Shown: positions 51,307 to 62,900, counted from the first letter of the stretch. The stretch is 64,000 nt of DNA from Brachionus rotundiformis (GCA_016802295.1 JAESIW010000200.1:2497542-2561541); one strand, 5' to 3'. The notes: generated by a model from the sequence alone, not told the origin. A program made the numbers and translations.

Positions 51307-53736
51307 TTAAATTTGATTGTATGTATTGCTGTTTCGGCTGACTTTGGAAAAGGTGAAAGATACACCAGACTTGAAAAGATAAATCTTTATCTGTATTTTT
51401 GTTTTAAATTTAATTTTAGTACTTTAATGTCCGAGGGTAATGAAAACCAAAACTGGTAATGAGGAATCATCTCTGTTCCATTCTTTTTTTGAAAAAATTT
51501 CAAATAAACTATTCCGGCAACAAAATATACCAAGCCAATGACACATAATCTAATTTTTAATAATAAAGTTTTTAAATTTTTCATTTCATTCTTTGAAAAT
51601 TTACATAATTAAGAGTACTGAGCCTAAGCTTAAACCATCATTTTTGGTTGGTTTTCTACCATTGCATTTATTTGGACAACAACAAGGTGATTTGAATTTA
51701 AAATTCTTTGTTTTAAACAAATAAAAATAAATATACCTTCATCAGATTTTGACCTATTGTCAATATATTAAAAACCAGTATGTGCAAAAAAATTGAAATT
51801 AGAGCCAATCTTTTCCTAATTTATATTTAAATAAAAGCTTTGTCTCAAAGATAGAGATTTACTTTTTGTTGGTGTAAGCAAAGACCAATTAAAAATTTCT
51901 GTTACTTTCAAGTATTTTTTTCCCATAAATTCCAATGTTAAATCTTATCAACTATGCAATATTATATTATTTGTTATATTTAAAAGGAAAAAAATATTAA
52001 TGCAAATTATTAGATCAGAAAAGGAAACTCTGAACAAGAAATGAATCCGAACTCTATCCACAACCTCATAAACCCCTTAGTCTATTAGAATTAATAAAAC
52101 CCTTAAATAAACCATATTTGATAACCCGAACATGTCTGGCGACGTTTTTTATTTAAGGTTATTAGTTCTATAACCTATTGAATATCATTTTTAAAAGGAG
52201 ATTCTCTAACTAGATTTGTTAATTTCTTTTTTAAATTCAATTTATTTTATACTCTAAAACTACATAATGGACATTAAAGTCAGGGGTCGGGCCAGAATCA
52301 GTATAAAGGACAATAAAGTATATCCTATAAATAAATTAACTCCATTTAAATATATGACATAAAGTTTATAAAAGTTTCAATATGTACTTTTTGTTGTTAA
52401 AGGAAGAGGCATTGTCAAATTTCATACAAAACTTCCAACACAAAAAAAAATTGAGCAAATTGCTGCGAAATATGTGCAAACTAATTATGTTTTATTTTTA
52501 AAACTTTCAAATAGGCTTCAATTTTGCAGACTTCCGCAGTAGGTGAAACAAAATTTGTTTCACTTTGTTTCATTAGTAGAACAAGTTTTGGACATTTTGA
52601 ACAAATAATTTTAAATTTTTTAGGAAGTTTTGTATGAAATTTCACAATACCAAAAGAAAAACTTTTATTTCCTTATTTTGTGTCTAACTACATAAAGAAC
52701 ATAAGAGTTATAAGAAAGAACTATATTTGTTTGCAAAAATTGGATTACTGTATAAAAAAAGATTCTTTATGATGATTATAGTATGAAAAATTATATTTTA
52801 ACATATTAGATTTTTATGGTTTCATTGACAATAGATGCATTATTTTAAATTTAAAAGGACTTAAAATTTTTTGTACTAGAAATGCTTTTTAATTTTATTA
52901 ATTTGATTTTTATTCCAATTTTAACTAGATTTAATAATCTTTTAATATCATGAGAAATTATAAATAATTACATAATTTTTTTCTGGTCTCACAGATAAAA
53001 ACTCTAATGTTTGTTTAGATGAGCATTCGCATTGTAAAAGCGTTTTTCTAAAATATTAAGAATTAATCAAAAACTTTTTTAATCGATATTTTTAATTATT
53101 TTAATTAGTTTTTTCTGTTAATTGTTGATTAATTAGTACTAAATTTTGAGCAATATTTGGACTTTATAACTAATACCTGTCTCTAGAAGAATAAGAAATA
53201 TACAACACATCATTGTAATCAAATGATGCACTGTTTTGTTCACCACAATTATTTTCTTCGTCAATGCTCAATATTTTTTGACATATCTAAGATTTATAAA
53301 ATGAGTTAATATAAACAACGAATAATTTTTTTTGTAATTAAAATATTAATCAAACTGGAAATATAAATGAAAATTTTAAATCTAATTAAATTTACTGCAG
53401 CATTTTTGATTGCATTTGGGTTACATTCAATTGGTGTGCAGGGATTGAAAAGATATTTTTGATCTCCATTGATAACTGATCTAAGTATAAAAAATTTAAA
53501 AAAAAAATTTTTTTTTTAAATTTTTAAAAGGGATCAATTATTATAAAGTATATTCACATTGGATTTGATGGGTTGTCTAATGAACTTAGATCAACAATAC
53601 TACCATCCTCTAATTCAACTTTACAGTTAGAGAGCTTCTTTGTTTTTAAGTTTCGAACAAATTGAGAACGATTGTGAGCTAATGCATTTGAAAAATGTAA
53701 TAATACAAAAAATAAGATTGTTCTGATTATTTTCAT
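51307..53736 (-). CDS. CD-MPR-like (MRH domain) single-pass receptor, copy D
   Basis: Seven exons with consistent phases: 53558-53736, 53396-53480, 53177-53286, 52972-53047, 51605-51705, 51423-51549, 51307-51369; 246 residues. Signal peptide (residues 1-20, ending NALA), MRH-like domain (SNCKVELEDGSIVDLSSLD; YLFNPCTPIEC; ICQKI; NNCGEQ; LQCECSS; SPCCCPNKC), membrane helix starting LSLGSVLLI, a tail with IPHYQFW and a terminal YNQI sorting motif. An Arg stands before LLQCEC at the place where mannose-6-phosphate receptors have their binding Arg, and Gln follows the Cys of ICQ, so ligand binding is plausible. The fourth intron (51706-52971) is long and contains a MITE. The 3' part is nearly identical to copy B. 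Confidence 0.88.
52408..52651. mobile_element. MITE-like element with about 30-bp terminal inverted repeats
   Basis: The left end at 52408 (GGCATTGTCAAATTTCATAC through AAAACTTCC) and the right end finishing at 52651 are inverted copies with two or three mismatches. The 244-bp interior is non-coding, with a further small palindrome near 52545-52570. Flanking A/G-rich bases may be an 8- to 9-bp target duplication but this is not clear. It lies in intron 4 of receptor copy D. Confidence 0.65.
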
Positions 53737-53966
53737 TTTTTATTTCTGAAATAAATATCAAACTATTTTAAATCAGATAAACATTTCAATTCAATTTAAA
53801 TAAATAAAATTCTTTGAAAATTTTAATATAATCGAAACCTTGATATGACAATTCTACAATGATAAAAAATCACGTGAAGTAATCTTTCTTTTTAAAAAAT
53901 GTGATGAATTAATAAAAATCAAAAAATACATTAAATTAAGAAAAATTACTTAGACAATTTGAATAA

Positions 53967-55078
53967 ATGGTGAGTTTAAAGGAATATATCTTTATTGCAT
54001 TCTGTGTAATAAATTACTCGGAATCAAAAAACTTGTTCAATATTAGTTCGAAAATAACTCCATTATCAAGTTGTAAGGCTCAGTTAGATGATGGTCGATT
54101 TATCGACTTAACATCACTCGATGATCCATCTAAACCAAGGTATTTCGAATGTTTTCAGTCAAACAATTAAAATGAATTTTTTATAAAGGGAAGCTCAATC
54201 TGGTGATTGGAATTATAAATTCAATCCATGTACTCCAATTGTATGTCAATCAGGTGCTCAAGCTTCAGCAGCAGTAAAATAAGATTTATTCAGAATAATT
54301 TCTTAGTTTAAATTGATTATTTGGTCAGGTTTGCCAGGTTTCAACTGTTGATTCATATAAATATAATTGTGGTGACCAATCTAGTGTCCAATTTAACTAT
54401 GATGGAAGTATTTTTACTATGACTTTTACTGCTGGACAATTTACGGAAAAAAAGTATTTTTAAATAATTGACATATTTCAATTTAATGATAAAAATTCCA
54501 AAGGACTTCAAATATTAAGTGTATTTGCTCGAAAACAGAGAGTTTTAGTGGTAGCGAGACAACTGAGAATAATTATGTTAGAACTTTACATCAATGATTT
54601 AAAAATTAAGATTAAATTTTTTTTTTTCTTAAAGGAGTTTACTTTTAATTCACCATGTTGTTGTCCAGATGGATGTTCAGGTAATAAGCCAAATACAATG
54701 CATCTAAATTTTAATTTTTTCTTATTTTGATCAAAGGCAGTAAACCTGGAAAATCAGATGGTCTAAGCTTTGGTTCAATTTTACTTATAATGTAATTTTT
54801 TGAATTTAATATTTCAGTAATAATTATTTAATTTATAAAGATTATTCTCTGTTATCGCTGTTTATTTGATCGGAGGTATTGTATTCTTAAAATTTGTCCA
54901 AAAAAAAAGCGGAGCTGAAATTATACCAAATTATCAATTCTGGAGTCAAATGCCAGCAAATATTAAGGTAGATTTTGTATATTAACTTTCTTGCATTTTG
55001 AATTAAAAAACAATTACAAAGGGTGGAATTTCGTTTACTTCTTCCAAAATTCGCGGCACGCAATACCAACAGCTCTAA
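53967..55078 (+). CDS. CD-MPR-like (MRH domain) single-pass receptor, copy E
   Basis: Eight exons with consistent phases: 53967-54139, 54189-54273, 54329-54453, 54504-54576, 54635-54680, 54737-54791, 54841-54967, 55022-55078; 246 residues. Signal peptide (about 1-20), MRH-like domain (SSCKAQLDDGRFIDLTSLDD; YKFNPCTPIVC; AAVCQVS; YNCGDQ; IKCICS; NNYEFTFNSPCCCPDGC), membrane helix (LSFGSILLIILFSVIAVYLI), IPNYQFW and a C-terminal YQQL sorting motif. The match to human CD-MPR over helix and tail (L-S-x-GSILL ... AVY-x2-GG ... G-x-E-x2-P-x3-FW) is the clearest in the cluster. The binding Arg position has Lys. One extra 56-base intron (54681-54736) splits the exon that is single in copies A, B and D. 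It starts 230 bases from copy D, divergently. Confidence 0.9.
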
Positions 55079-55626
55079 ATATTTTATTATATTTTTAATT
55101 AAAATAAATATAAAAGTTATTTCAAATATTTTTTAAAATATTAAGATATTAAATCATTATTTATCATTCTAAAAAGAGCTTTAAATAATTTTTTTTTTTT
55201 TTTTATAATTAAATCATTTATGCATTTAATTACAAAACAAGATATAGAGCAATTAAATTAGAAAATGTCAAAATATTTTAAAAATTTTCAAAATTAAAAT
55301 AAATAATTCTCTTTTTTCTAATTAGAATAATATTTATAAGAAATTTTGTTGAAAATCAAAACTAATTTTTATACTCTTTGATGGTCAAATTTAAGAAAAG
55401 GGATATTTAATTTAGTCAGATGACTTAAACTGATGATCTTTTAATTAATAAGCAAAAATTTGACTAAAAAATGAGTAATAAAATTCTGAATGAAAAATTA
55501 ACGCAAGGTTTATTATTTATTGAATATTTAAATTAATTACTTTTAAAAATAATTATTAAGATTAAAATGACTCATTACTTAAATTTATTGTAATAAAATC
55601 AAAATTTTTTTGATTTTATTTGGGTG
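55079..55626. other. Intergenic region, no gene seen
   Basis: About 550 AT-rich bases downstream of receptor copy E, ending at the UBE2K pseudogene fragment. Nothing else was recognised. Confidence 0.45.
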
Positions 55627-55846
55627 GTCAAGTGAACTGACCTTAAGGTCATATCTGCACCCCATTGATCCCTCAAAATATCAAGGCATATAGCACCGGT
55701 CACACTGCTTATATTTGGATGCCATATCTTGGTTAGAAATCTCACTTTGGGCGGATTGAATGGATATGTTTCTGGAATTTTGATCTCTAACTAAAAAGTG
55801 TCACCTTCATACTAAAATAGGTATTTTATTTTAAAGATAAAAATTT
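55627..55846 (-). pseudogene. Inverted partial copy of UBE2K exon 3 and its preceding intron end
   Basis: The reverse strand here matches about 60855-61070 of the intact UBE2K gene at roughly 93-95% by eye, including the end of intron 2 (ACCTATTTTAG acceptor) and the E2 active-site region ([12 protein letters not shown]). Differences include Trp-Gly-Ala in place of Trp-Ala-Ala after DQW and changes that turn the downstream part into unrelated sequence. It has no start, no other exons and no end, so it is a DNA-level duplicate, not a retrocopy. Confidence 0.9.
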
Positions 55847-56232
55847 AGCCTGAGTATAAGAGATGTTTTTTCATTTTAATTTTCATTTACATTAAAATTT
55901 TTCAACTAAATCTATAATATAATTTTAAATTAAATGGTTTTACATTATCCTTAATTAAATTCTCAGAGTCGATATACTAATTTAATTTCAAAAATTTATC
56001 AAAATAATTTTTAATTAGTAATTAAATACGTTTTTCTTTATATCATATCTCTTTTTCCTATAAATTTTGCACAAAAATATTAAGCATACCATTTTTCATT
56101 AGAATTATTTTATGCTTAAATTTATTTAATAGGAATTTCTATAACTTATTGTCATATGATATTTATCTTGAAAAAAAATTTTTATAATTAAATAAAAAAG
56201 TTTAAACAAGACTCTTTATTTGGTTTAATAAA
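55847..56232. other. Intergenic region, no gene seen
   Basis: About 390 AT-rich bases between the pseudogene fragment and the small membrane protein gene; presumably its promoter. Confidence 0.4.
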
Positions 56233-56595
56233 ATGACTGAACCAAAGGTTTCAGATAACAATTTAATCCACATCAGTCTTTTTGAATCTGATAATGGATA
56301 TCGAAATCCAAATTTTAACGACTCACTGGACCTTGAGATATCGTGTGTAGATAGAACTAACTCAGTAGTTGACACTTCAGCTGACCGGTTGGTAACTAAA
56401 TCAATCATTTTAAAAGATATTGACATTATATGCTGTAAAAAAGTATTCACAGTTAAGGCAAAGACTTACTCTAATTACAAACGGTGCTTTCAAATGTTAA
56501 TTCCATTCGGTGTCCTATTTATTCTGTTGGTAATATTAATTGTTATATTCAGAGTTGATGTATTTGTACAAAATGAAGATAAATTAGATGATTAA
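56233..56595 (+). CDS. Small single-pass membrane protein of unknown function
   Basis: One open frame of 120 codons from ATG at 56233. There is no signal peptide. Residues 1-80 are polar and acidic, and a hydrophobic stretch at about 85-107 (MLIPFGVLFILLVILIVIF) can form one membrane helix near the C-terminus, followed by about 14 residues ending QNEDKLDD. This is the layout of a tail-anchored or type II protein. I do not recognise the family. Its last 14 codons resemble the tail of receptor copy C (50567-50609), which suggests this gene or a relative donated that piece. Additional upstream exons cannot be excluded. Confidence 0.6.
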   Translation: MTEPKVSDNNLIHISLFESDNGYRNPNFNDSLDLEISCVDRTNSVVDTSADRLVTKSIILKDIDIICCKKVFTVKAKTYSNYKRCFQMLIPFGVLFILLVILIVIFRVDVFVQNEDKLDD

Positions 56596-56793
56596 AAATG
56601 TTTATTCAAAATAATATTTTTTTTTACATTTTTTTAGATAAAAAAACTAAAATAAAATAAAAAATTGTTATTTTTTGTAATCATGGTTTTCGAATATTTA
56701 AAATTTTAAGCGATTCAAATAATTGTCCGTCTTGATGAACTTAAATGAAATTTAAATTTTAAATTAAGATTTTTCTCTTTTTTTATTCAAATT

Positions 56794-59425
56794 TTAAAAT
56801 TTGGAATAAAAAAATAAGCTTTCCACAATACCTTTTTCAATTGGAGCATTAGTGGCCGGGTTAAATTTTTGATTTCGAAAATTTAACAATTGGTAGGGTC
56901 TTTGCTGTGAAATTATGTTTTTGTATCGGTTTAGATTTGATCTTGTCTCTTGATCCTTTAAAAAAAAACTCATTAAGTAAAAAAAATTAAGAAATTCTTT
57001 TAATTGACAATATATTAACTGAATAATACTCACCGGAGTCTGGCGGAGTTTTGAATCGCTTTCTAAAAGGTAAACATATTTAAAGGTATTAGTTGAATAT
57101 TTTTTTTATAATTTACTTTTATCCATAGAATCTGTTTTAAATAATTGAGTTTTTAAAATACTTGGATTAGTTGAAAAATTTTCCAAGTTTTTAGTTGGAG
57201 TTATTGACGTTTTACGAATAGCTTCTAAAAATTTACCAAAATAAAAGTGTTCAAATCATAGTATTCAAAACTTACGCTTAACTCCTAGCTCGTTTTTATA
57301 TGTTTCTTTTTTAAAAAAAAAGTTAAAATTTAAATAAAAAATAATAACTTAAGTGCATATTAAAAACTAATTCAGTATACCTAAAAAGATTAATTAAACG
57401 ATTAATCTAATCTTTAAATATAAGCAATTAAGCAGGCATTAAATCAGTGTAAAACTATACCTAAAGTTGAAGTAGACCGCTTTGTATTTTTTATGTCCCT
57501 TTTGTTTTCAAACTTAAACAAAATGTGTGCTTTGGAAGATTCTTGCTTTAGGTCAGTTTTAAAACTCTTATTCTTGTTAAAACCATTTATCAATTTGTTA
57601 TTAAAATTAATGCCATCCTGATTTTTGTTAATATTAGCCAAGTTAGATGTAATAAAATGATTTCTGTCGGTCTCATTCTTTAACCCGTAGTTGCCATTTT
57701 TGGCAATATTTTTTGATCGTTTTGGAATTTCGGTAACCACTTCGTTAAATTTAACATTTGGTTTAAGAAAAAGCTTATCTGCGTCTTTTTGTTGCTGATT
57801 CAAATGATTACGAATATAGAGACTTAAAAAACTAGTTTTTGATTGATTCTGGTTCTTTTCTTGTCCATCTATGAGCTTGGTATCATTGTGGTCTCTATTC
57901 TCACTTGCCAAAGCTGGAAACGATACTTTTTTATCTGTTTCTTCTTCTCCTTTTGGTACAATTGTTTTTTGTATATCAAAATTGTTATTTAAAAGATTGT
58001 AGATTAACAAATCACTATCTTTTGATTCATATAATGAATTCAATGTCTTGTAAAAAAAACTTTGAGACTCTCGTCCATCATTTTTAATCTCACTTTTAAA
58101 AATGAAAAATTTTATCTTAATAATTGTAAAAATTTTAATTACTCATTTTTAAAACTAGATATAAACGATTTATCCTGTTTTTCTTCATTGCTATTTTTCC
58201 TATTCTCAAATATTGAATGTGATAGGCACTCTTTGATTGTGTAGCGCTTGTTTGGATCGATTTCCAAGCATTTCTAAATATATATTTGATTTTTGATGAG
58301 TCTTTAGAGATTTATTTAAATACCGTGGTAAAGTCGAGAAGCTTTTCGTCCATTACTGTTCCAAATCTTTGCTCTAAGCTGGTTTTTCGTTCGACTTTGA
58401 GCGACTTAAAAAGAATATTTCTAATAGATAAAACGATTTATTTTATTTACCTTGAGACTAGAGAATTTGGGCCTTTTGTATATCTCATTTTGTAGATAAT
58501 CACTTAGAGGACCAAGCAATTGAACTATAAGATATAATTGATCAATGTCAGACTTGCCCGGAAACAAAGCGCGACTAGTCGTACACTCACATGCTATACA
58601 ACCAATTGCCCAAACATCTACGGGCTTTCCATAAGGAGAGCTTAGAATAATTAAAATATTTAAATGAAAAAGGATTTAGATTTTGAGAATTTTTATTCTA
58701 TTTACACTAAAATCAATTCTGGTGATCGGTACCAACGAGTTGCCACATATTCTGTGAAAGGTTCATCAAGTGGACCTAAATTGCTCTCTCTTGCAAAACC
58801 TTAATTTAAATTAAATTTTTAAAAAAACTTGAAAAATACCAACCTACCAAAGTCACATAATTTCAGATTATTATTCTTGTCAATTAGCAAATTTTCTGGC
58901 TTTATATCCCGATGAATAATATTAAGGCTATGGCACTTTTCGATGGCCTTACATAATTGGTAAATTATACTTTTTGTTAAAACCAAGTCTAAGCCATTAC
59001 GATTTTCTTGAAGTAATTGAAGCAATGTCTTTTTTTAATTAATAATATTTTTTGATATTTATTTTGGAATATAAAGCACTAACTTTATCAACATATTCAA
59101 ATATGAAATAAACTTTTTCTTTCCGTTTGTAAGCTTCTTTTAAATTGACTACATTCTCACAAGATCTTAAACTATTTAGCATTTTTAGCTCTCGCTTAAT
59201 GAAGTTCCTCGCAATATCCTTAAATTTTTTGATAGCAACTACTTGGCTTGTTTCCTGTTAAAATTATCTGTAAAAGGTATAGCTCTAATAAGGTAAATTT
59301 TACTTTATGTATTGCCTTGACTACAACCCCGTAAGTACCTTAAATATCTAATTTTTAGCAATTTATTAGTTAATAAATATTTACTGACCTTCTCCAATTA
59401 TCTCAAGTATTTCATATTTATTCAT
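56794..59425 (-). CDS. CDKL5: CDKL5-like serine/threonine kinase
   Basis: Thirteen exons with consistent phases: 59389-59425, 59304-59338, 59084-59254, 58848-59028, 58706-58799, 58454-58640, 58324-58404, 58143-58273, 57461-58092, 57276-57305, 57117-57224, 57034-57062, 56794-56955; 625 residues. The kinase domain covers about 1-290: glycine loop [15 protein letters not shown] with the ATP-binding Lys, catalytic loop [14 protein letters not shown], an activation-loop TEY, and ATRWYRSPE. The start [18 protein letters not shown] and [12 protein letters not shown] with SIIYQL match CDKL5 more than CDK or MAPK families. The C-terminal half (about 305-625) is disordered, rich in Asn, Lys and Ser, as in CDKL5 but shorter. 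CDKL kinases act at cilia and on microtubule-associated proteins. The terminal exons rest on splice-phase fit and open frame only. Confidence 0.88.
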
Positions 59426-60550
59426 TTCGGTTTCATTAGCTATGTTTTTCGTCTAAATGTCTAAGATTGAGTTTTTCGATTAAAAAAATACTATCTAGAG
59501 CCTAAAAAAGAAATTGGAATGTCATTATAGAGAAAACTAGCGATATTGTTTTGGTAAGCAAATTCAATAAACATTATAAATAAAAAAAAGGTAAAACATT
59601 TAGAAATCGTTTTAAGCTTTAAATTTTTTATTGAATTTTAATTTTTGAGGAAAATGTTTAAATTTTCTAATATTAAAAAAAAGAAATTCTTCTATTTGAT
59701 TTTAAGAAAAAATTTGAATTTATTTTCCTTAGTCAAGCACTGAAACCGTGATAGCTTAAATATCAGTTTTTTAAATTTTAAATTTTTTGTAAATAAACTT
59801 TTTCTGAATTTTAATTTTTTTTATTTAATATAGCAATAATAAAAAAAACTCAGCACTTTTTCTTTTATTTTGTAATAAATTCAACTTTATAAATATTTTA
59901 TTACTGAATTTTAATATAATTATTTTATTTTGAAAAAATAAACACTTTGATATGATTCCAATATTATTTTTCAAAGTCGAAACAGAAACCTTTGAAATAA
60001 ATTTAGATTGATGTAATGTTTTTGTCAAATTTTTTTATTATTGTTTATGAAACTAATCATTTAAGTCTAATTTAATAAAATAATGTTTAGACTCCTCGAT
60101 CTTATAGTTTTAAGAGTCAGGATTTTCTAAAAAATAAAAGTTCTTAAATGTAAGAATTATTTACTGCATTGTTTTAATAGCTTTCAAAATAATCATTTTT
60201 ATTTAGCTTACGGAATTAATTTTATTCAAACAAATTCATCATGACAGACGGATAACCACTGGCACTTAATTAATTAAATATTTAAGAGTTTCAATTTTTA
60301 GTAAAAATAAATTTTAAATTTTTAAAAAATCATATTTTTGTATTTTCTCCACAGATTTTCAGAATAAAGACTTAAATATTTGAAATATTAATAAATGTAA
60401 AATTGAATGCGAAATAATATTTGCAAGAAACAAATATTTTTGATTTTTATGTTTATTACAAAAAACTACATTAATAATTTTTTTGATGAAATAATCTGCA
60501 CTGAATACATTTTAAACTGCTATTTAAAATTAGAATCTTTGATTTAAAAA
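59426..60550. other. Divergent intergenic region between CDKL5-like and UBE2K genes, no gene seen
   Basis: About 1.1 kb of AT-rich sequence shared by two divergent genes, so it should contain both promoters. No coding exon or repeat was recognised. Confidence 0.45.
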
Positions 60551-61377
60551 ATGGCAAGTATAGCTAGTGCGAGAATAAAAAGAGAGTTTCGAGAAGTTGT
60601 CACCAGCGATGAAGTAATTTGATTTATTTTAAAATAGTTTAAATTAAAAAATTAGCAAAAATATTTATAGCTAACAAAATGCAAAATAAAGCTTGAGCTC
60701 TTGAATGATAATTTTACCGAGTTGAAAGGAGAAATAGGAGGTCCACCAGATACGCCTGTAAATAAAACTTTATACAGTCATTTTAAAATTTACGCAGGAC
60801 TAATTTTTATTTTCATAATTCATTAGCTGTGCGTTTTATATATTTATTTATCTTTAAAATAAAATACCTATTTTAGTATGAAGGTGGCACTTATCAGTTA
60901 GAGATCAAAATTCCAGAAACATATCCATTCAATCCACCCAAAGTGAGATTTCTAACCAAGATATGGCATCCAAATATAAGCAGTGTGACCGGTGCTATAT
61001 GCCTTGATATTTTGAGGGATCAATGGGCTGCAGCTATGACCTTAAGGACAGTTCTCTTGTCACTTCAAGCTTTGCTGGCAACCCCAGAACCAGATGATCC
61101 TCAAGATGCTGTAGTAGCTAATCAATACAAAAGTAATAACAAAATTTTTATAAAAACAGCCCGACATTGGACAAATATCTACGCTGGCTCTACAAGTGCC
61201 GCCGAACCTGATTTTGATTTTCAAGTAAAAAAACTAGTAGATATGGGATTTGATTCGGTAATTAAATACTTAAGATAAATTACAATCAATTAATTTTTCA
61301 TGTAGCACAAATCAAGAGTTGCACTGTCTTCTCATTTATGGAATGTTGAACAAGCCATTGAAAGTCTTTATGATTAA
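60551..61377 (+). CDS. UBE2K: Ubiquitin-conjugating enzyme E2 K (E2-25K)
   Basis: Four exons, 60551-60613, 60671-60757, 60877-61257 and 61306-61377, all in phase 0, give 200 residues, the same as human UBE2K. The UBC fold runs about 1-155: HPN motif (IWHPNISS), active-site Cys in GAICLDIL and DQWAAAMTLRTVLLSLQALL. A C-terminal UBA domain (about 160-200, LVDMGFDS ... WNVEQAIESLYD) is the mark of this E2. It makes Lys48-linked ubiquitin chains in the cytosol. A partial inverted pseudogene copy of exon 3 lies 5 kb upstream at 55627-55846. Confidence 0.97.
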
Positions 61378-62900
61378 AATATTCTAAAAAATTATTAACA
61401 AATGATTAAAATATACAGCTAAATCAAAGATAAGATAAACATTTTCAATCAAGATAGTTGATTTTGAAAATTAAGGGATTATTTTGATATAAAATGGATA
61501 AATAATTCAAATAGTTTAATTCAACTATTTTAATTGGAAAATTTAAAAGATTAAAGAACTAAAAATGTGCAATTCCTTTTAAATAAAGATATTTTGATAT
61601 TTTTAATATACGAGGTATTTTGTAATAATTATCTAATTTAATAAAGAAAAAATTAAATTTGTACACTTTATTTAAAATTGTAAAAATTTAAGACAAAAAG
61701 AAATTATTTTGATTAATTTCTATTTTAATGATAACTTTTAAGTAATAATTTGAAAAATGGTTCTCAAAAGTTAGAAAACTAAAAAAATCAAATAATTTTT
61801 TTGTAAATGACAGTCCAAAATTAAGTTTAGATGGGAAGAGTTTTTAGTTTTCATATGAACAACGATTAATTTTATTAAAAAAAATCAATCATAAAAAATT
61901 ATGTGATAAGTTCTGAATTAATTTGATTAATTATATTATCTTTTAAAGAAAAGAGTCTTTTATTCATTAATTAAAACAAGAAATGTTCACAAAAATATAT
62001 TATANNNNNNNNNNNNNNNNNNNNNNNNNNNNNNNNNNNNNNNNNNNNNNNNNNNNNNNNNNNNNNNNNNNNNNNNNNNNNNNNNNNNNNNNNNNNNNNN
62101 NNNNNNNNNNNNNNNNNNNNNNNNNNNNNNNNNNNNNNNNNNNNNNNNNNNNNNNNNNNNNNNNNNNNNNNNNNNNNNNNNNNNNNNNNNNNNNNNNNNN
62201 NNNNNNNNNNNNNNNNNNNNNNNNNNNACTGAATATAATATTAATAAATTATTATCTATAGTAAATGTATGATATAAAGATATTTCAGAAATTTGCTTAC
62301 AAATAGTTACCAAGAAATAATCAAATCAGACAAAAAATAGTCTAAAAAGAAACAAAATGCAACGTGTTCGACGTAAATTTTTAAAATCAGTTTCTAGATA
62401 TCTATAAACCACAAAACTGATTGCTAAAATGTTCATGTTCCCATTTGAATTATGAAATTTATAAACACCGCGTGATTAACAATAATAACCAATCAATTTT
62501 TAGGTCGGCCTAAATTCGGCTATGTACACTAAGAACCCTTTTTGAATTACTCGTGTTATTCTATGTGGAATATAAATTGAGGAAAAGTGAAGCTTAGGCA
62601 AGCCATTTTTCATACTCACAAAAAATATTTTTTTCTACCTAGCCTACCTGTCGCCTCGTGCAGATGGCGTAGGAACTTTAGGCTTAACAACAGAATCTAG
62701 AATATTTAGTTTTAGTCTGTATTTAAATTTTAAAATTTGTAAAGTTTTTAAACAAAAATCTAATGATTTGTACTCTACTGAAATATGGATATAGTTTAGC
62801 TATTAGGATGTACATGAAAGGACTTATTCTAGAAAACTAAATTTTCAAAAATTTTTATTCAATTTAGATTCACCTACAGTAGTTACATAAAGAATTTAAA
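61378..62900. other. Intergenic region with assembly gap; upstream of eEF1A
   Basis: About 1.5 kb, including 223 N at 62005-62227. The part after the gap is less AT-rich, with pyrimidine-rich sequence near 62630-62660 (CTACCTAGCCTACCTGTCGCC) that may belong to the eEF1A promoter or leader. An acceptor-like TTCAATTTAG at about 62862-62871, just before the start codon, would allow a leader intron, as is common in eEF1A genes; this is not proven. Confidence 0.45.
62005..62227. other. Assembly gap
   Basis: A run of 223 N bases. Frames crossing it are meaningless. Confidence 0.99.

Noticed and set aside
54548..54730. 60-codon frame over the fourth and fifth exons of receptor copy E
   Set aside because: It runs through an intron; the exon structure shared by all copies explains the region. 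In copy E the downstream membrane exon is present, unlike copy C.
61983..62313. Open frames around the second gap
   Set aside because: Produced by the N run at 62005-62227.
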